From NCBI GenBank assembly GCA_013817655.1, contig JACDCJ010000025.1:1-13324 (forward strand): a stretch of 13,324 nt of DNA, read 5' to 3'. The DNA comes from Actinosomnolentus pattersoniae (SeqCode) (GTDB lineage: Bacteria; Actinomycetota; UBA4738). A model generated the notes under the pieces. That model made no database searches, had not been told where the DNA came from, and worked only from the letters and a program-made list of their open reading frames with translations. Numbering within the stretch: position 1 is the first letter of the stretch; each line of letters opens with the position of its first letter. This document shows, piece by piece, positions 1 through 8,812 of this stretch. The translations under genes and the position numbers were made by a program.

Positions 1-429
1 CACGCGGACATCTCCGTCGTTCGCTCCTCGCGCGTCTACGAGACGGTCGCCGTCGGCCCGCCGCAGCCCGACTACCTGAATGCCGTGGTCGAGGCCGAGA
101 CAAGAAGGTCCCCCCGCGCGCTCCTGAATGCCTGTCTTGCGGTCGAACGCGAGATGGGCCGTGAGCGGGGCCCGCGCTGGGGCCCCCGCGTGATCGACGT
201 CGACCTCTTGACGTATGCGGAGGAGACGATCGAGGAGCCGGGCTTGACCGTGCCTCACCCGAGGATGCACGAGCGCGCGTTCGTGCTGACGCCCCTGTTG
301 GAGCTCGACGCCGATCCGACGCTTCCCGATGGCCGGAGCGTGGGGGTCCTTCGGCTCGGGCTTGCCGCGCTCCTTGATGTCCGCCCGTTCGCCCCCCCGC
401 TGGTGTCCGCTCTCGGAGGCGATCCGTGA
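1..429 (+). CDS. folK: 2-amino-4-hydroxy-6-hydroxymethyldihydropteridine pyrophosphokinase (HPPK), 5' end missing
   Basis: FolK transfers pyrophosphate from ATP to 6-hydroxymethyl-7,8-dihydropterin, the step before dihydropteroate synthase in folate synthesis; it is cytoplasmic. The reading frame is open from base 1, so the N-terminus lies outside the window. The visible part starts with HADISVVRSSRVYETVAVG, a typical HPPK strand/loop ending in the substrate region, followed by PPQPDYLNAVV. The family signature is present as RWGPRVIDVDLL at about 178-216, including the R-x-x-D-x-D residues that bind ATP and magnesium. It is followed by VPHPRMHERAFVLTPLLEL, which is also typical. Length to the stop (142 residues) fits the last four fifths of a normal HPPK. 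The TGA stop overlaps the GTG start of the next gene by 4 bp. In related genomes folE, folP and folB usually lie upstream. The call is secure. Confidence 0.95.
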   Translation, partial: HADISVVRSSRVYETVAVGPPQPDYLNAVVEAETRRSPRALLNACLAVEREMGRERGPRWGPRVIDVDLLTYAEETIEEPGLTVPHPRMHERAFVLTPLLELDADPTLPDGRSVGVLRLGLAALLDVRPFAPPLVSALGGDP

Positions 430-1301
430 CCCCGGCGACCACCTTCGCGCTGATCGGGGCCGGGAGGGTTGCGACCACGCTCGGCGTCCTCCTCGAGCGG
501 GCCGGCCACCGGATCGTCGCGGCGAGCGGGCGGAGCGCCTCGCGGGAGCGGGTGCGCCGCTACCTTCCGCAGGCCCGGTTCGTCCCGGCGACAGAAGCCG
601 CCCGGGCCGGCGCTGTGGTGGTTCTCGGAGTGGTGGACGACGTGATCGAGCCGACATGCGCGTCGCTGGCCGAGGCCGGCGCGTTCCGGGTCGGTCAGCA
701 CGTTCTTCACCTTTCAGGGTCCATGGGCATTGCCACGCTGAGCCGTGCGGCTCGGGCCGGCGCCGTCACACTCTCGCTCCACCCTCTCCAATCCTTTCCC
801 GAGGTCGACGAGGGACTCGCCCGTATGGCGGGCAGTGGTGTGGCCGTCACTTCTTCCTCCGAGGAGGGGCTTCTGTTCGGAGAATCGCTCGCGCGGGACT
901 TGGGAGGCGTGCCGTTTCGAGTTCCGGATGAGGTGAAGCCTCTGTATCACGCGGCCGCCGTCTTCAGCGCGAACTACCTGGTGGTCGTTGAAGCCGCTGC
1001 CGAACGTCTGCTCGGGCGAGCCGGCGTCCCTGGGCCGCTCGAGCTGCTTAGGCCCCTCGCCCGGACGGCCAACGAGCGCGCGTTCGACCTCGGTCCGGCG
1101 AACGCCCTCACCGGGCCGGCGGCCCGAGGGGACGTCGGGGCCATCCACCGCAACCTGGCCGCCCTCTCCGAAGCGGCCCCGGAGCTCGTCGCCGCCTACC
1201 GGGCGCTGGCGGAGGTCGCCTCCGACATCGCGACCGAGTCCGGTCGTCTCCCCGCCGAACAACGACTGGCGGTTCGAGAAGAGCTGTCGCGGTGGAGCTG
1301 A
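426..1301 (+). CDS. Rossmann-like/DUF2520 dehydrogenase-like protein (candidate ketopantoate reductase)
   Basis: This 291-residue protein has an N-terminal NAD(P)-binding Rossmann fold with GAGRV and a TLG turn at residues 11-20. A C-terminal helical DUF2520 domain follows, with the conserved marks HLSG (95-98), HPLQSFP (119-125), YHAAAVFSANYL (174-185) and LTGPAARGD. The family resembles 6-phosphogluconate/ketopantoate reductases in fold. The GTG start at 426 makes a GTGA overlap with folK, and the 3' end overlaps panC by 10 bp, so it is probably translated with both. Its constant place directly before panC in actinobacteria suggests a role in pantothenate synthesis. From memory, the ketopantoate reductase PanG of Francisella belongs to this kind of Rossmann/DUF2520 protein. 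That would make the reaction NADPH-dependent reduction of 2-dehydropantoate to pantoate. The domain call is firm; the activity is inference. Confidence 0.88.
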   Translation: MTPATTFALIGAGRVATTLGVLLERAGHRIVAASGRSASRERVRRYLPQARFVPATEAARAGAVVVLGVVDDVIEPTCASLAEAGAFRVGQHVLHLSGSMGIATLSRAARAGAVTLSLHPLQSFPEVDEGLARMAGSGVAVTSSSEEGLLFGESLARDLGGVPFRVPDEVKPLYHAAAVFSANYLVVVEAAAERLLGRAGVPGPLELLRPLARTANERAFDLGPANALTGPAARGDVGAIHRNLAALSEAAPELVAAYRALAEVASDIATESGRLPAEQRLAVREELSRWS

Positions 1302-2191
1302 CGACATCAGCCGATCGCTTCCGAGCGACGTGTTCCACGGCCCGTCAGGAGGGATCGATCGTCGGGTTCGTCCCGACCATGGGCGCACTGCACCAGGGGC
1401 ACGGTCGTCTCGTAGCGGCCGCCCGCCGGGAGTGCGGATTCGTCGCCCTATCGATCTTCGTGAACCCGTTCCAGTTCGGGGCGGGTGAGGACTTCAGCTC
1501 GTACCCGAGGCGGCTCGAACAGGACAGCGCGGTCGCCGCGTCGCTCGGCTGCGACGTCCTCTTCGTCCCCGAAGAGCGTTCGATGTACCCACAGGGCCGG
1601 CCCACCGTCACGGTGGACCCCGGACCCCTCGGGGAGAGGCTCGAGGGGCGGTCCCGCCCCGGGCACTTCAGGGGGGTGCTGACCGTGGTCGCCAAGCTGC
1701 TCAACCTGGCGGGGCACGGCCGCGCCTACTTCGGAGAGAAGGACGCGCAGCAACTGGTCCTCGTGCGTCGCATGGTGGAGGATCTCGACATCCCGGTCGA
1801 GGTGGTCGCGGTTCCGGTCGTCCGCGAGATCGACGGTCTCGCCCTCTCCTCCCGCAACGTTCGCCTCTCCATGCAGGAACGCGAAGCGGCTCCCGCGCTC
1901 TTCGACGCGCTCACCATAGCCGCGCAGCTCGCTCGGGCGGGGGAGCGTGACGCGAACGTCCTTCGCGCGCAAATGGCGCGGCGGATCGGCGCCGAGCCCA
2001 TCGCCAAGCTCGACTACGTGGCCATCGTCGACGACGCCACCTGGGAGGACCTGGTCACCATCGAGGGGCCGGCTCGCGCGCTGGTGGCCGCGCGGTTCGG
2101 CTCAACCCGGCTCATCGATAACGTCCTGCTCCCGTGGGAGCCCTCCCCCGCGGCCGTGCAGAATACGTCGAGCGACGAGGAGAGGCGCTGA
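1292..2191 (+). CDS. panC: Pantothenate synthetase (pantoate--beta-alanine ligase)
   Basis: PanC joins pantoate and beta-alanine through a pantoyl-adenylate, using ATP, to make pantothenate in the cytoplasm. The 299-residue product starts at a GTG. It carries the nucleotidyl-transferase marks of the family in order: PTMGALHQGH with the HxxH-type pair H34/H37, SIFVNPFQF, RPGHFRGVLTVVAKL, FGEKDAQQL (F147-L155) and REIDGLALSSRN with the KMSKS-like segment at S186-N189. The C-terminal domain ends in RLIDN, as usual. A roughly 20-residue polar tail then follows, which most homologues lack. The gene overlaps the DUF2520 gene by 10 bp and ends 2 bp before coaX. panD, which makes the beta-alanine co-substrate and usually follows panC in this gene order, is not here, so beta-alanine must come from a gene elsewhere or another source. 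Confidence 0.97.
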   Translation: MELTTSADRFRATCSTARQEGSIVGFVPTMGALHQGHGRLVAAARRECGFVALSIFVNPFQFGAGEDFSSYPRRLEQDSAVAASLGCDVLFVPEERSMYPQGRPTVTVDPGPLGERLEGRSRPGHFRGVLTVVAKLLNLAGHGRAYFGEKDAQQLVLVRRMVEDLDIPVEVVAVPVVREIDGLALSSRNVRLSMQEREAAPALFDALTIAAQLARAGERDANVLRAQMARRIGAEPIAKLDYVAIVDDATWEDLVTIEGPARALVAARFGSTRLIDNVLLPWEPSPAAVQNTSSDEERR

Positions 2192-2193
2192 TC

Positions 2194-2970
2194 ATGCTGC
2201 TCGCGATCGACGTCGGGAACACGGAGACCGTCCTGGGCGTCTTCCAGGGCCCGGAGCTCGAATGGCACTGGCGCATGGCCACTCGCGGCCGAACGACGCC
2301 GGACGAGCTCGCGCTAACGTACGCTGGCTTCCTCGAGCAGCAGGGGCTGTCGTTCTCCCGCCAGATCACGGGGGTCGTCCTCGCGAGCGTCGTTCCGGAA
2401 CAGACGCAGGCCCTCCGAGAGATGGTCCGGCGCTACTTCCACTTCGATCCGGTCGTCCTGGAGCCGGGCGTTCGCACGGGGATGCCCATCCTGTACGACA
2501 ACCCCCGGGAGGTCGGAGCCGATCGGATAGCGAACGCGGTCGCCGCGTTCGACCAGTTCGGAGGCCCCGCGGTGGTCGTGGACTTCGGGACGGCGACGAA
2601 GTTCGAGGTCATCTCGGCGGCGGGGGAGTACCTGGGCGGCGTGATCGCGCCCGGGATCCGGATCTCGGCCGCGGCCCTCTTCGGCGCGGCTGCCCTGCTT
2701 CCCAACGTGGAGATCCTCACGCCGCGCTCAATCATCGGCAAGAGCACGGTGGAGAGCATCCGGGCGGGCCTCGTCCTCGGGACGGCAGCCATGGTGGACG
2801 GCCTCATCGAGCGAATCGCGAAGGAGCAGGGGCCGGCCGTGGTGATCGCGACGGGCGGCCTCGCCGCGCTGGTGTCGAGCCACTGCGCCTCCGTGCAACA
2901 TTGTGAGCCCTGGCTCACCCTCCGCGGCCTGCGCCTCATCTACGAGCGGAACGCGGGCGGCGATGGCTGA
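2194..2970 (+). CDS. coaX: Type III pantothenate kinase
   Basis: CoaX phosphorylates pantothenate to 4'-phosphopantothenate, the first step of coenzyme A synthesis. The type III family is ASKHA-fold and usually dimeric with a monovalent-cation requirement. The 258-residue product shows the phosphate-1 motif DVGNT (D6-T10), YDNPREVGADRIANAVAA (pantothenate and cation site, G108-R111), DFGTAT (D130-T135) and YLGGVIAPG, with PRSIIGKSTVESI further on. Residues after DFGTAT read KFE where many homologues have TFD, a modest variation. I chose the ATG at 2194 because the family begins directly before the DVGNT strand. An AGGAGAGG ribosome binding site sits at 2178-2185, 8 nt upstream. An in-frame start at 2134 would lie inside panC. 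The 3' end overlaps lysS by 8 bp. Confidence 0.96.
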   Translation: MLLAIDVGNTETVLGVFQGPELEWHWRMATRGRTTPDELALTYAGFLEQQGLSFSRQITGVVLASVVPEQTQALREMVRRYFHFDPVVLEPGVRTGMPILYDNPREVGADRIANAVAAFDQFGGPAVVVDFGTATKFEVISAAGEYLGGVIAPGIRISAAALFGAAALLPNVEILTPRSIIGKSTVESIRAGLVLGTAAMVDGLIERIAKEQGPAVVIATGGLAALVSSHCASVQHCEPWLTLRGLRLIYERNAGGDG

Positions 2971-4459
2971 GGGGGACGGCGCGGGGCGGCTGGGCGAGGC
3001 GATCGCCGCCAGGAGGGAGAAGCTCGAGCGGCTGCGGGCCCGCGGGATCGATCCCTTCGCGGTTCGGTTCGACCTTGACGCACCCATCTCCCAATTTCGT
3101 GAGCGGTACGGCGACATCGAGGCCGGAACCGAGGTGGCCGATGGCCGGGCGCGCGTGGCGGGACGGATCGTGCTGTTCCGCCATCACGGGAACCTGTCGT
3201 TCGCCACGATCCGTGACCGTTCGGACGAGATCCAGCTTTTCCTGTCCCGCGACCGGATGGGCGAGGCCTACGCGATGCTCGACGACCTGGACCTCTTCGA
3301 CATCGTGGGCGCCGAGGGCCAGGTGATGAAGACGAGGAAGGGGGAGCTCTCGATCGCCGTGGAGCGCCTCACCCTGCTCACGAAGGCGCTTCGCCCGCCG
3401 CCCGACAAGTGGCACGGTGTGCGCGATGCCGAGGCTCGCGCCCGCCGTCCCTACCTGGATCTGGCGACGAGGCCCGAGAGCCGCGAGGCTCTCCGCGCCC
3501 GCGCCACCGTCCTGCGAGCCCTCCGCCGCGTGCTCGACGAGCGAGGTTTCCTGGAGGTGGAGACCCCCGTGCTCCACCCGAGCGCCGGGGGAGCGCTCGC
3601 CCGTCCGTTCGTCACGCATCACGTCGCATTGGACGTTGACTTGTATCTGCGGATCGCTCTCGAGCTCTACCTCAAGCGGATGTTGGTCGGGGGGCTGGAA
3701 CGCGTGTACGAGATCGGGCGCAACTTCCGCAACGAAGGGGTCGACCGCCAACACAATCCCGAGTTCACGATGCTGGAGGCGTACCAGGCCTACGGCGACT
3801 ACGGCGACATGATGGACCTGGCCGAGGCCCTCGTGCGCGAGGCGGCGATGGAGCTGCGGGGATCGCTGCGGTTCGACTATCAGGGCAGCTCGCTGGACCT
3901 CGAGCCGCCGTGGAGGCGCGTGACCATCCTGGAGGCCGTCTCCGAAACGCTGGGCGAGGAGGTCGGGCTCGGGCGGGAGGATCTTTCAGCGCTGGCCGAT
4001 CGGGCCGGCGTGCGCGTGGATCCCGATTGGGGGCCCGGGAAGGTGGTTCTGGAGCTTTTCGAGCGCCTCGTCGAACCCGGATTGCTCCAGCCGACCTTCG
4101 TCCTCGATTTCCCCCGCGAGGTCTCGCCCCTGGCCCGTTCGCACCGTTCGAGCCCCGGATTGACCGAGCATTTCGACCTGGTCATCGGAGGGATGGAGAT
4201 CGGGCCGGCGTACTCCGAGCTGACGGATCCGGACGAGCAGCGCAGGCGTTTCCAGGAGCAGCTGGCCGCCCGGCGCGCAGGAGACGAGGATGCGCATCCA
4301 GTGGACGAGGAGTTCCTCCTCGCCCTCGAGCACGGGATGCCTCCGGCCGGCGGGATCGGCATCGGGATCGATCGGTTGCTCATGATCCTCCTGGACGCTC
4401 CGTCGATCCGCGACACCATCGCCTTCCCGCACCACCGCCCCGAACCCGGCACCGTGTAG
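2963..4459 (+). CDS. lysS: Lysyl-tRNA synthetase, class II
   Basis: LysS charges tRNA-Lys with lysine in the cytoplasm. The 498-residue protein has an N-terminal OB-fold anticodon-binding domain (about 60-150, with RVAGRIVLFRHHGNLSF). The class II catalytic core follows: motif 1 around FLEVETPVLHPSAGGALARPF beginning at residue 196, motif 2 FRNEGVDRQHNPEFTMLE at 255-272, and motif 3 GIGIGIDRLLM at 464-474. The linker segment begins WHGVRDAEARARRPYLDL, a normal variant of the family. MEIGPAYSELTDPDEQ near the C-terminus is a variant often seen in Actinobacteria and related lines. Length is normal for single-domain LysRS, so there is no LysX-type membrane fusion. The ATG at 2963 overlaps the coaX stop (ATGGCTGA). 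A longer in-frame start at 2903 would lie inside coaX and add residues with no counterpart. Only a weak Shine-Dalgarno is visible, consistent with coupling to coaX translation. Confidence 0.96.
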   Translation: MAEGDGAGRLGEAIAARREKLERLRARGIDPFAVRFDLDAPISQFRERYGDIEAGTEVADGRARVAGRIVLFRHHGNLSFATIRDRSDEIQLFLSRDRMGEAYAMLDDLDLFDIVGAEGQVMKTRKGELSIAVERLTLLTKALRPPPDKWHGVRDAEARARRPYLDLATRPESREALRARATVLRALRRVLDERGFLEVETPVLHPSAGGALARPFVTHHVALDVDLYLRIALELYLKRMLVGGLERVYEIGRNFRNEGVDRQHNPEFTMLEAYQAYGDYGDMMDLAEALVREAAMELRGSLRFDYQGSSLDLEPPWRRVTILEAVSETLGEEVGLGREDLSALADRAGVRVDPDWGPGKVVLELFERLVEPGLLQPTFVLDFPREVSPLARSHRSSPGLTEHFDLVIGGMEIGPAYSELTDPDEQRRRFQEQLAARRAGDEDAHPVDEEFLLALEHGMPPAGGIGIGIDRLLMILLDAPSIRDTIAFPHHRPEPGTV

Positions 4460-4481
4460 GACCGTCTTCTCCGTCGAAGCC

Positions 4482-5873
4482 ATGCGTCGAATCGCGCCAG
4501 CCGCGCTTGCCCTCGCGCTCGCCGTCAGCTCGTGCACCGGGGAGCCGCCGGCTCGGTCCCGGCCATCCCCCGGCGAGCCCTCGTCGCAAACCCCCAGCCC
4601 CCCGGCGGCGACGAGTCCGAGCCCCGACGACGACCCCGATCCGATCGTCCTCGACGTCGTTGCGGACCTCCCCCTTCTGGCCGAGCCGAACGATCAGTCT
4701 TATCTGGAGGGAATGGAACTGGCCGTCGAGGAGGTCAACGCGGCCGGTGGAGTGGGCGGTCGCGCGCTGGCTCTGGAGCTGCACGACGAAGGAGGCGTCC
4801 CGGCCCGCGCGACGCAGGAGATGGCGGCTCTGCTCTCCGAGGGGGCGACGACGATCCTCTACGCCGGCGCGGGGACAGCCATCCCACCCCTCCGCCAGCA
4901 GTTCGCCGGCACGGGTACCCCGGTCGTGCTTCTCGGGGGAGATCTCTACACGAGCCGCGGACTGTTCCCCCAGGTCTTTCAGACGACCGTCCCATGGGTG
5001 TGGCAGGCCAACGTGCTCGCACGGTACCTCGTCACCGACCGGAAGGCAGAAAACGTGGTGTTCGTCGGCGTCGGGCCGGAGGCGGACCTGGCTTCGGCCA
5101 GTCTTACATCGGCCCTCGAATACTGGGGTGGACGCCTCGTGGACTCGTTCGTCGTATCCGAGGTCCTGCCCCTCGAGGCCGTCCACGACGTCGCCGCCGT
5201 CGACTGGGTCGTCGCGTTCGGCGCCGCGTTCGAAGTGCTCGAGATTCAGCGGCAGGCTCCGGCGGCCCTCGGCGCCGGGGCTGCCACGGGATTCTCCGCC
5301 CCCTCGAGTCTGCTGATCCCTGACGCTGCCCATACCGGACCGCCGGCCGGCGCGGCGGCCTGCTACACCTACACCTGGGCCGGTTGGGCGGAGCCGATTC
5401 CGCGCGTGCGCGGCTTCATCGAACGGTTCGAGGACATGTTTGGCCGCCGACCGGCCGGCCTCGAGCAGGAGGGGTTCGACGCCGTGCGGATCGTGGCGGA
5501 GGGCCTTCGGGCGACCGGAGGGCGGGGCGGAGACGAGCTGGTGCGGGCCATCGAGAACCTCCCGGAACGAACCTTCTCGAGCTTCCCCATCGACTTCGGT
5601 CCCGACGACCACCTGTTCATGCCGCGCTCCGAGCTCGGCCTCTTCGCCGTTCCAGGTCCCAAAGAGACACTCGACCCCTGGCAGACTCGGGAGAGGGACC
5701 GATGGCTCTGGCGGCCGATCATGCGGACGTTCACCTACAACGGGGAGCGCACCAGCGTGCTCGAGGGCGACCGGCGCGTGTTCTTTCCCGGCTGGCGGAA
5801 GAGCCTCCCGGCTCCGACGTACACGGAGTCCCGCTACGGCATAGTCACCGGCCATTCCGATCCGCTCCACTAG
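4482..5873 (+). CDS. Extracellular lipoprotein, ABC-type branched-chain amino acid/amide substrate-binding family
   Basis: This 463-residue protein looks secreted and lipid-anchored. It has Arg-Arg at 2-3, a hydrophobic stretch rich in Ala and Leu, and a lipobox V-S-S-C with the predicted lipidated Cys18. A Pro/Ser/Asp-rich linker (about 19-53) is followed by a periplasmic-binding-protein type I fold of the LivJ kind (Peripla_BP_6). The fold is recognised by LPLLAEPNDQSYLEGMELAV, EEVNAAGGVGGRALALEL, FQTTVPW at the start of the second lobe, and FIERFEDMFGRRP near the end. Such proteins usually feed amino acids or amides to an ABC importer, but no permease or ATPase gene is present, so the ligand is unknown and a sensing role is possible. 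The start is 22 bp after lysS, close enough for readthrough from that operon. The C-terminal 90 residues, with several Trp/Arg/Phe, are less typical. Family is fairly sure; ligand is unknown. Confidence 0.88.
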   Translation: MRRIAPAALALALAVSSCTGEPPARSRPSPGEPSSQTPSPPAATSPSPDDDPDPIVLDVVADLPLLAEPNDQSYLEGMELAVEEVNAAGGVGGRALALELHDEGGVPARATQEMAALLSEGATTILYAGAGTAIPPLRQQFAGTGTPVVLLGGDLYTSRGLFPQVFQTTVPWVWQANVLARYLVTDRKAENVVFVGVGPEADLASASLTSALEYWGGRLVDSFVVSEVLPLEAVHDVAAVDWVVAFGAAFEVLEIQRQAPAALGAGAATGFSAPSSLLIPDAAHTGPPAGAAACYTYTWAGWAEPIPRVRGFIERFEDMFGRRPAGLEQEGFDAVRIVAEGLRATGGRGGDELVRAIENLPERTFSSFPIDFGPDDHLFMPRSELGLFAVPGPKETLDPWQTRERDRWLWRPIMRTFTYNGERTSVLEGDRRVFFPGWRKSLPAPTYTESRYGIVTGHSDPLH

Positions 5874-5901
5874 CATGCGCGGCCTTGGGCCATTCCTTGC
5901 A

Positions 5902-5922
5902 TGGTGCTTCCGTGGTGCTTCC
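5902..5922 (+). repeat. Direct repeat of TGGTGCTTCC, 11-bp period
   Basis: Two identical 10-bp units at 5902-5911 and 5913-5922 are separated by one base, so they repeat once per DNA helical turn. They lie about 135 bp upstream of the clpC TATAAT box. The spacing fits binding of a regulator to one face of the helix, but a chance local duplication explains it equally well. Confidence 0.4.
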
Positions 5923-6034
5923 ATCGCCGTGACTCGCGAAGGTAATCTTCCGGAAAGCGCCAACCGAATAACTTGCTGAGGGAACAGGCGTCCCGGGTAC
6001 CCGTCGGAGAGGACGGAGCGGCGTGCGGAGAGGA

Positions 6035-6063
6035 AGAGTCCTGACGGACCCCCCGGGTATAAT
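6035..6063 (+). promoter_or_regulatory. Predicted clpC promoter with perfect TATAAT -10 box
   Basis: TATAAT stands at 6058-6063, unusually AT-rich for this sequence and a perfect match to the housekeeping sigma -10 consensus. No good -35 box is found 16-18 bp upstream (the 17-bp position is AGAGTC at 6035-6040), so a stimulating factor such as CarD or an activator may be needed. Transcription would start near 6070, giving a clpC leader of about 128 nt. Confidence 0.55.
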
Positions 6064-6070
6064 GGGTCTC

Positions 6071-6151
6071 GGAGGCGCTCCCGGCGCGCCAAGCGCATCC
6101 GGGGGTGCCTTTGCCGCCCCAGGGGTAGGACGGAGTCCGGTGATCCTGGGG
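6071..6151 (+). promoter_or_regulatory. Structured clpC leader RNA (two predicted hairpins)
   Basis: Stem 1 pairs GGAGGCGCT (6071-6079) with AGCGCATCC (6092-6100), 8 of 9 pairs plus one mismatch, at the very 5' end of the predicted transcript. Stem 2 pairs CCCCAGG (6117-6123) with CCTGGGG (6145-6151). It encloses a small inner stem, GGAC (6128-6131) with GTCC (6135-6138). CCG (6114-6116) and CGG (6157-6159) could extend it past a bulge. In such GC-rich DNA some stems arise by chance, so function is only possible. It does not match a riboswitch class that I recognise. Confidence 0.35.
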
Positions 6152-6166
6152 AGCAGCGGTGCGAAT

Positions 6167-6186
6167 CGGGCCGGCTGTTCGGCCCG
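6167..6186 (+). promoter_or_regulatory. Hairpin adjoining the clpC ribosome binding site
   Basis: CGGGCCG (6167-6173) and CGGCCCG (6180-6186) form a perfect 7-bp stem with a 6-nt loop. The last stem base is the first base next to the GGAGG ribosome binding region (6186-6190), and ATG follows at 6198. A stable stem here could limit ribosome access and make clpC translation sensitive to temperature or to a bound factor. This is inferred from sequence only. Confidence 0.4.
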
Positions 6187-6197
6187 GAGGACGCGAC

Positions 6198-8672
<2,475 letters not shown>

Positions 8673-8677
8673 AGTTC

Positions 8678-8707
8678 GAGCCCAGTGGCCGAGAGGTCAC
8701 TGGGCTC
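8678..8707 (+). terminator. Terminator-like hairpin after clpC
   Basis: GAGCCCAGTG (8678-8687) and CACTGGGCTC (8698-8707) form a perfect 10-bp stem with a 10-nt loop, five bases after the clpC stop codon. Only TTG follows, so the U-tract is poor; weak U-tracts are common in GC-rich Actinobacteria. It probably separates clpC transcription from the next operon, which has its own promoter. Confidence 0.7.
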
Positions 8708-8765
8708 TTGCCAGTCTGAAGGTGGCCGCGCCGGATCGGCGAGCTTCCCTTGCTGCGCCCCCGCC

Positions 8766-8810
8766 GTCAACCGGAGTTGACACAGTCTGGTGCGTCAATG
8801 TATGTTGACG
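8766..8810 (+). promoter_or_regulatory. Promoter with two palindromic operators, GTCAA-N6-TTGAC, and predicted leaderless start
   Basis: Two 16-bp palindromes share the same arms: GTCAACCGGAGTTGAC (8766-8781) and GTCAATGTATGTTGAC (8794-8809, extendable to CGTCAA/TTGACG at 8793-8810). Twelve bases separate them. The right arm of the first supplies the -35 box TTGACA (8777-8782). Inside the second lies a -10-like TATGTT (8801-8806) at an 18-bp spacing. Six bases later comes the ATG at 8813, so the transcript probably starts at or next to the start codon and has no leader. A protein bound to both sites would block RNA polymerase. The likely ligand is the HTH protein encoded directly downstream, giving negative autoregulation; that part is inference. 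Confidence 0.75.
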
Positions 8811-8812
8811 CC

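Larger units (their letters stand above)
5874..6197. other. 324-bp intergenic region before clpC
   Basis: No credible coding sequence lies here. A 60-codon open frame at 6023-6205 overlaps the clpC start and has no recognisable motif. The 5' half holds a near-tandem repeat of TGGTGCTTCC (5902-5911 and 5913-5922), a palindrome TTCCGGAA (5948-5955) and a palindrome CGGGTACCCG (5994-6003). The 3' half holds a TATAAT box and a GC-rich leader that can fold into three hairpins. I found no convincing rho-independent terminator for the lipoprotein gene and no clear ClgR- or HspR-type operator for clpC. Confidence 0.7.

Noticed and set aside
1947..2906. 319-codon + strand open frame over the panC/coaX junction
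   Set aside because: Arg/Gly/Pro-rich translation with no conserved motif; panC and coaX explain the DNA in other frames.
3910..5316. 468-codon + strand open frame spanning the end of lysS and the lipoprotein gene
   Set aside because: It is Arg/Ser/Pro-rich low-complexity translation in the wrong frame of two well-supported genes.
6070..6197. Known riboswitch or T-box in the clpC leader
   Set aside because: No T-box sequence, no conserved riboswitch core that I recognise; the stems could be chance in GC-rich DNA.
5874..6197. ClgR or HspR operator for clpC
   Set aside because: CGC-N5-GCG strings occur near 6075-6096, but the inner bases do not fit the ClgR consensus I know, and no CTTGAGT/ACTCAAG pair for HspR is present.
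8750..8812. Longer N-terminus for the HTH protein from 8750 or 8798
   Set aside because: These starts lie upstream of or inside the promoter palindromes, and the added residues have no recognisable pattern.
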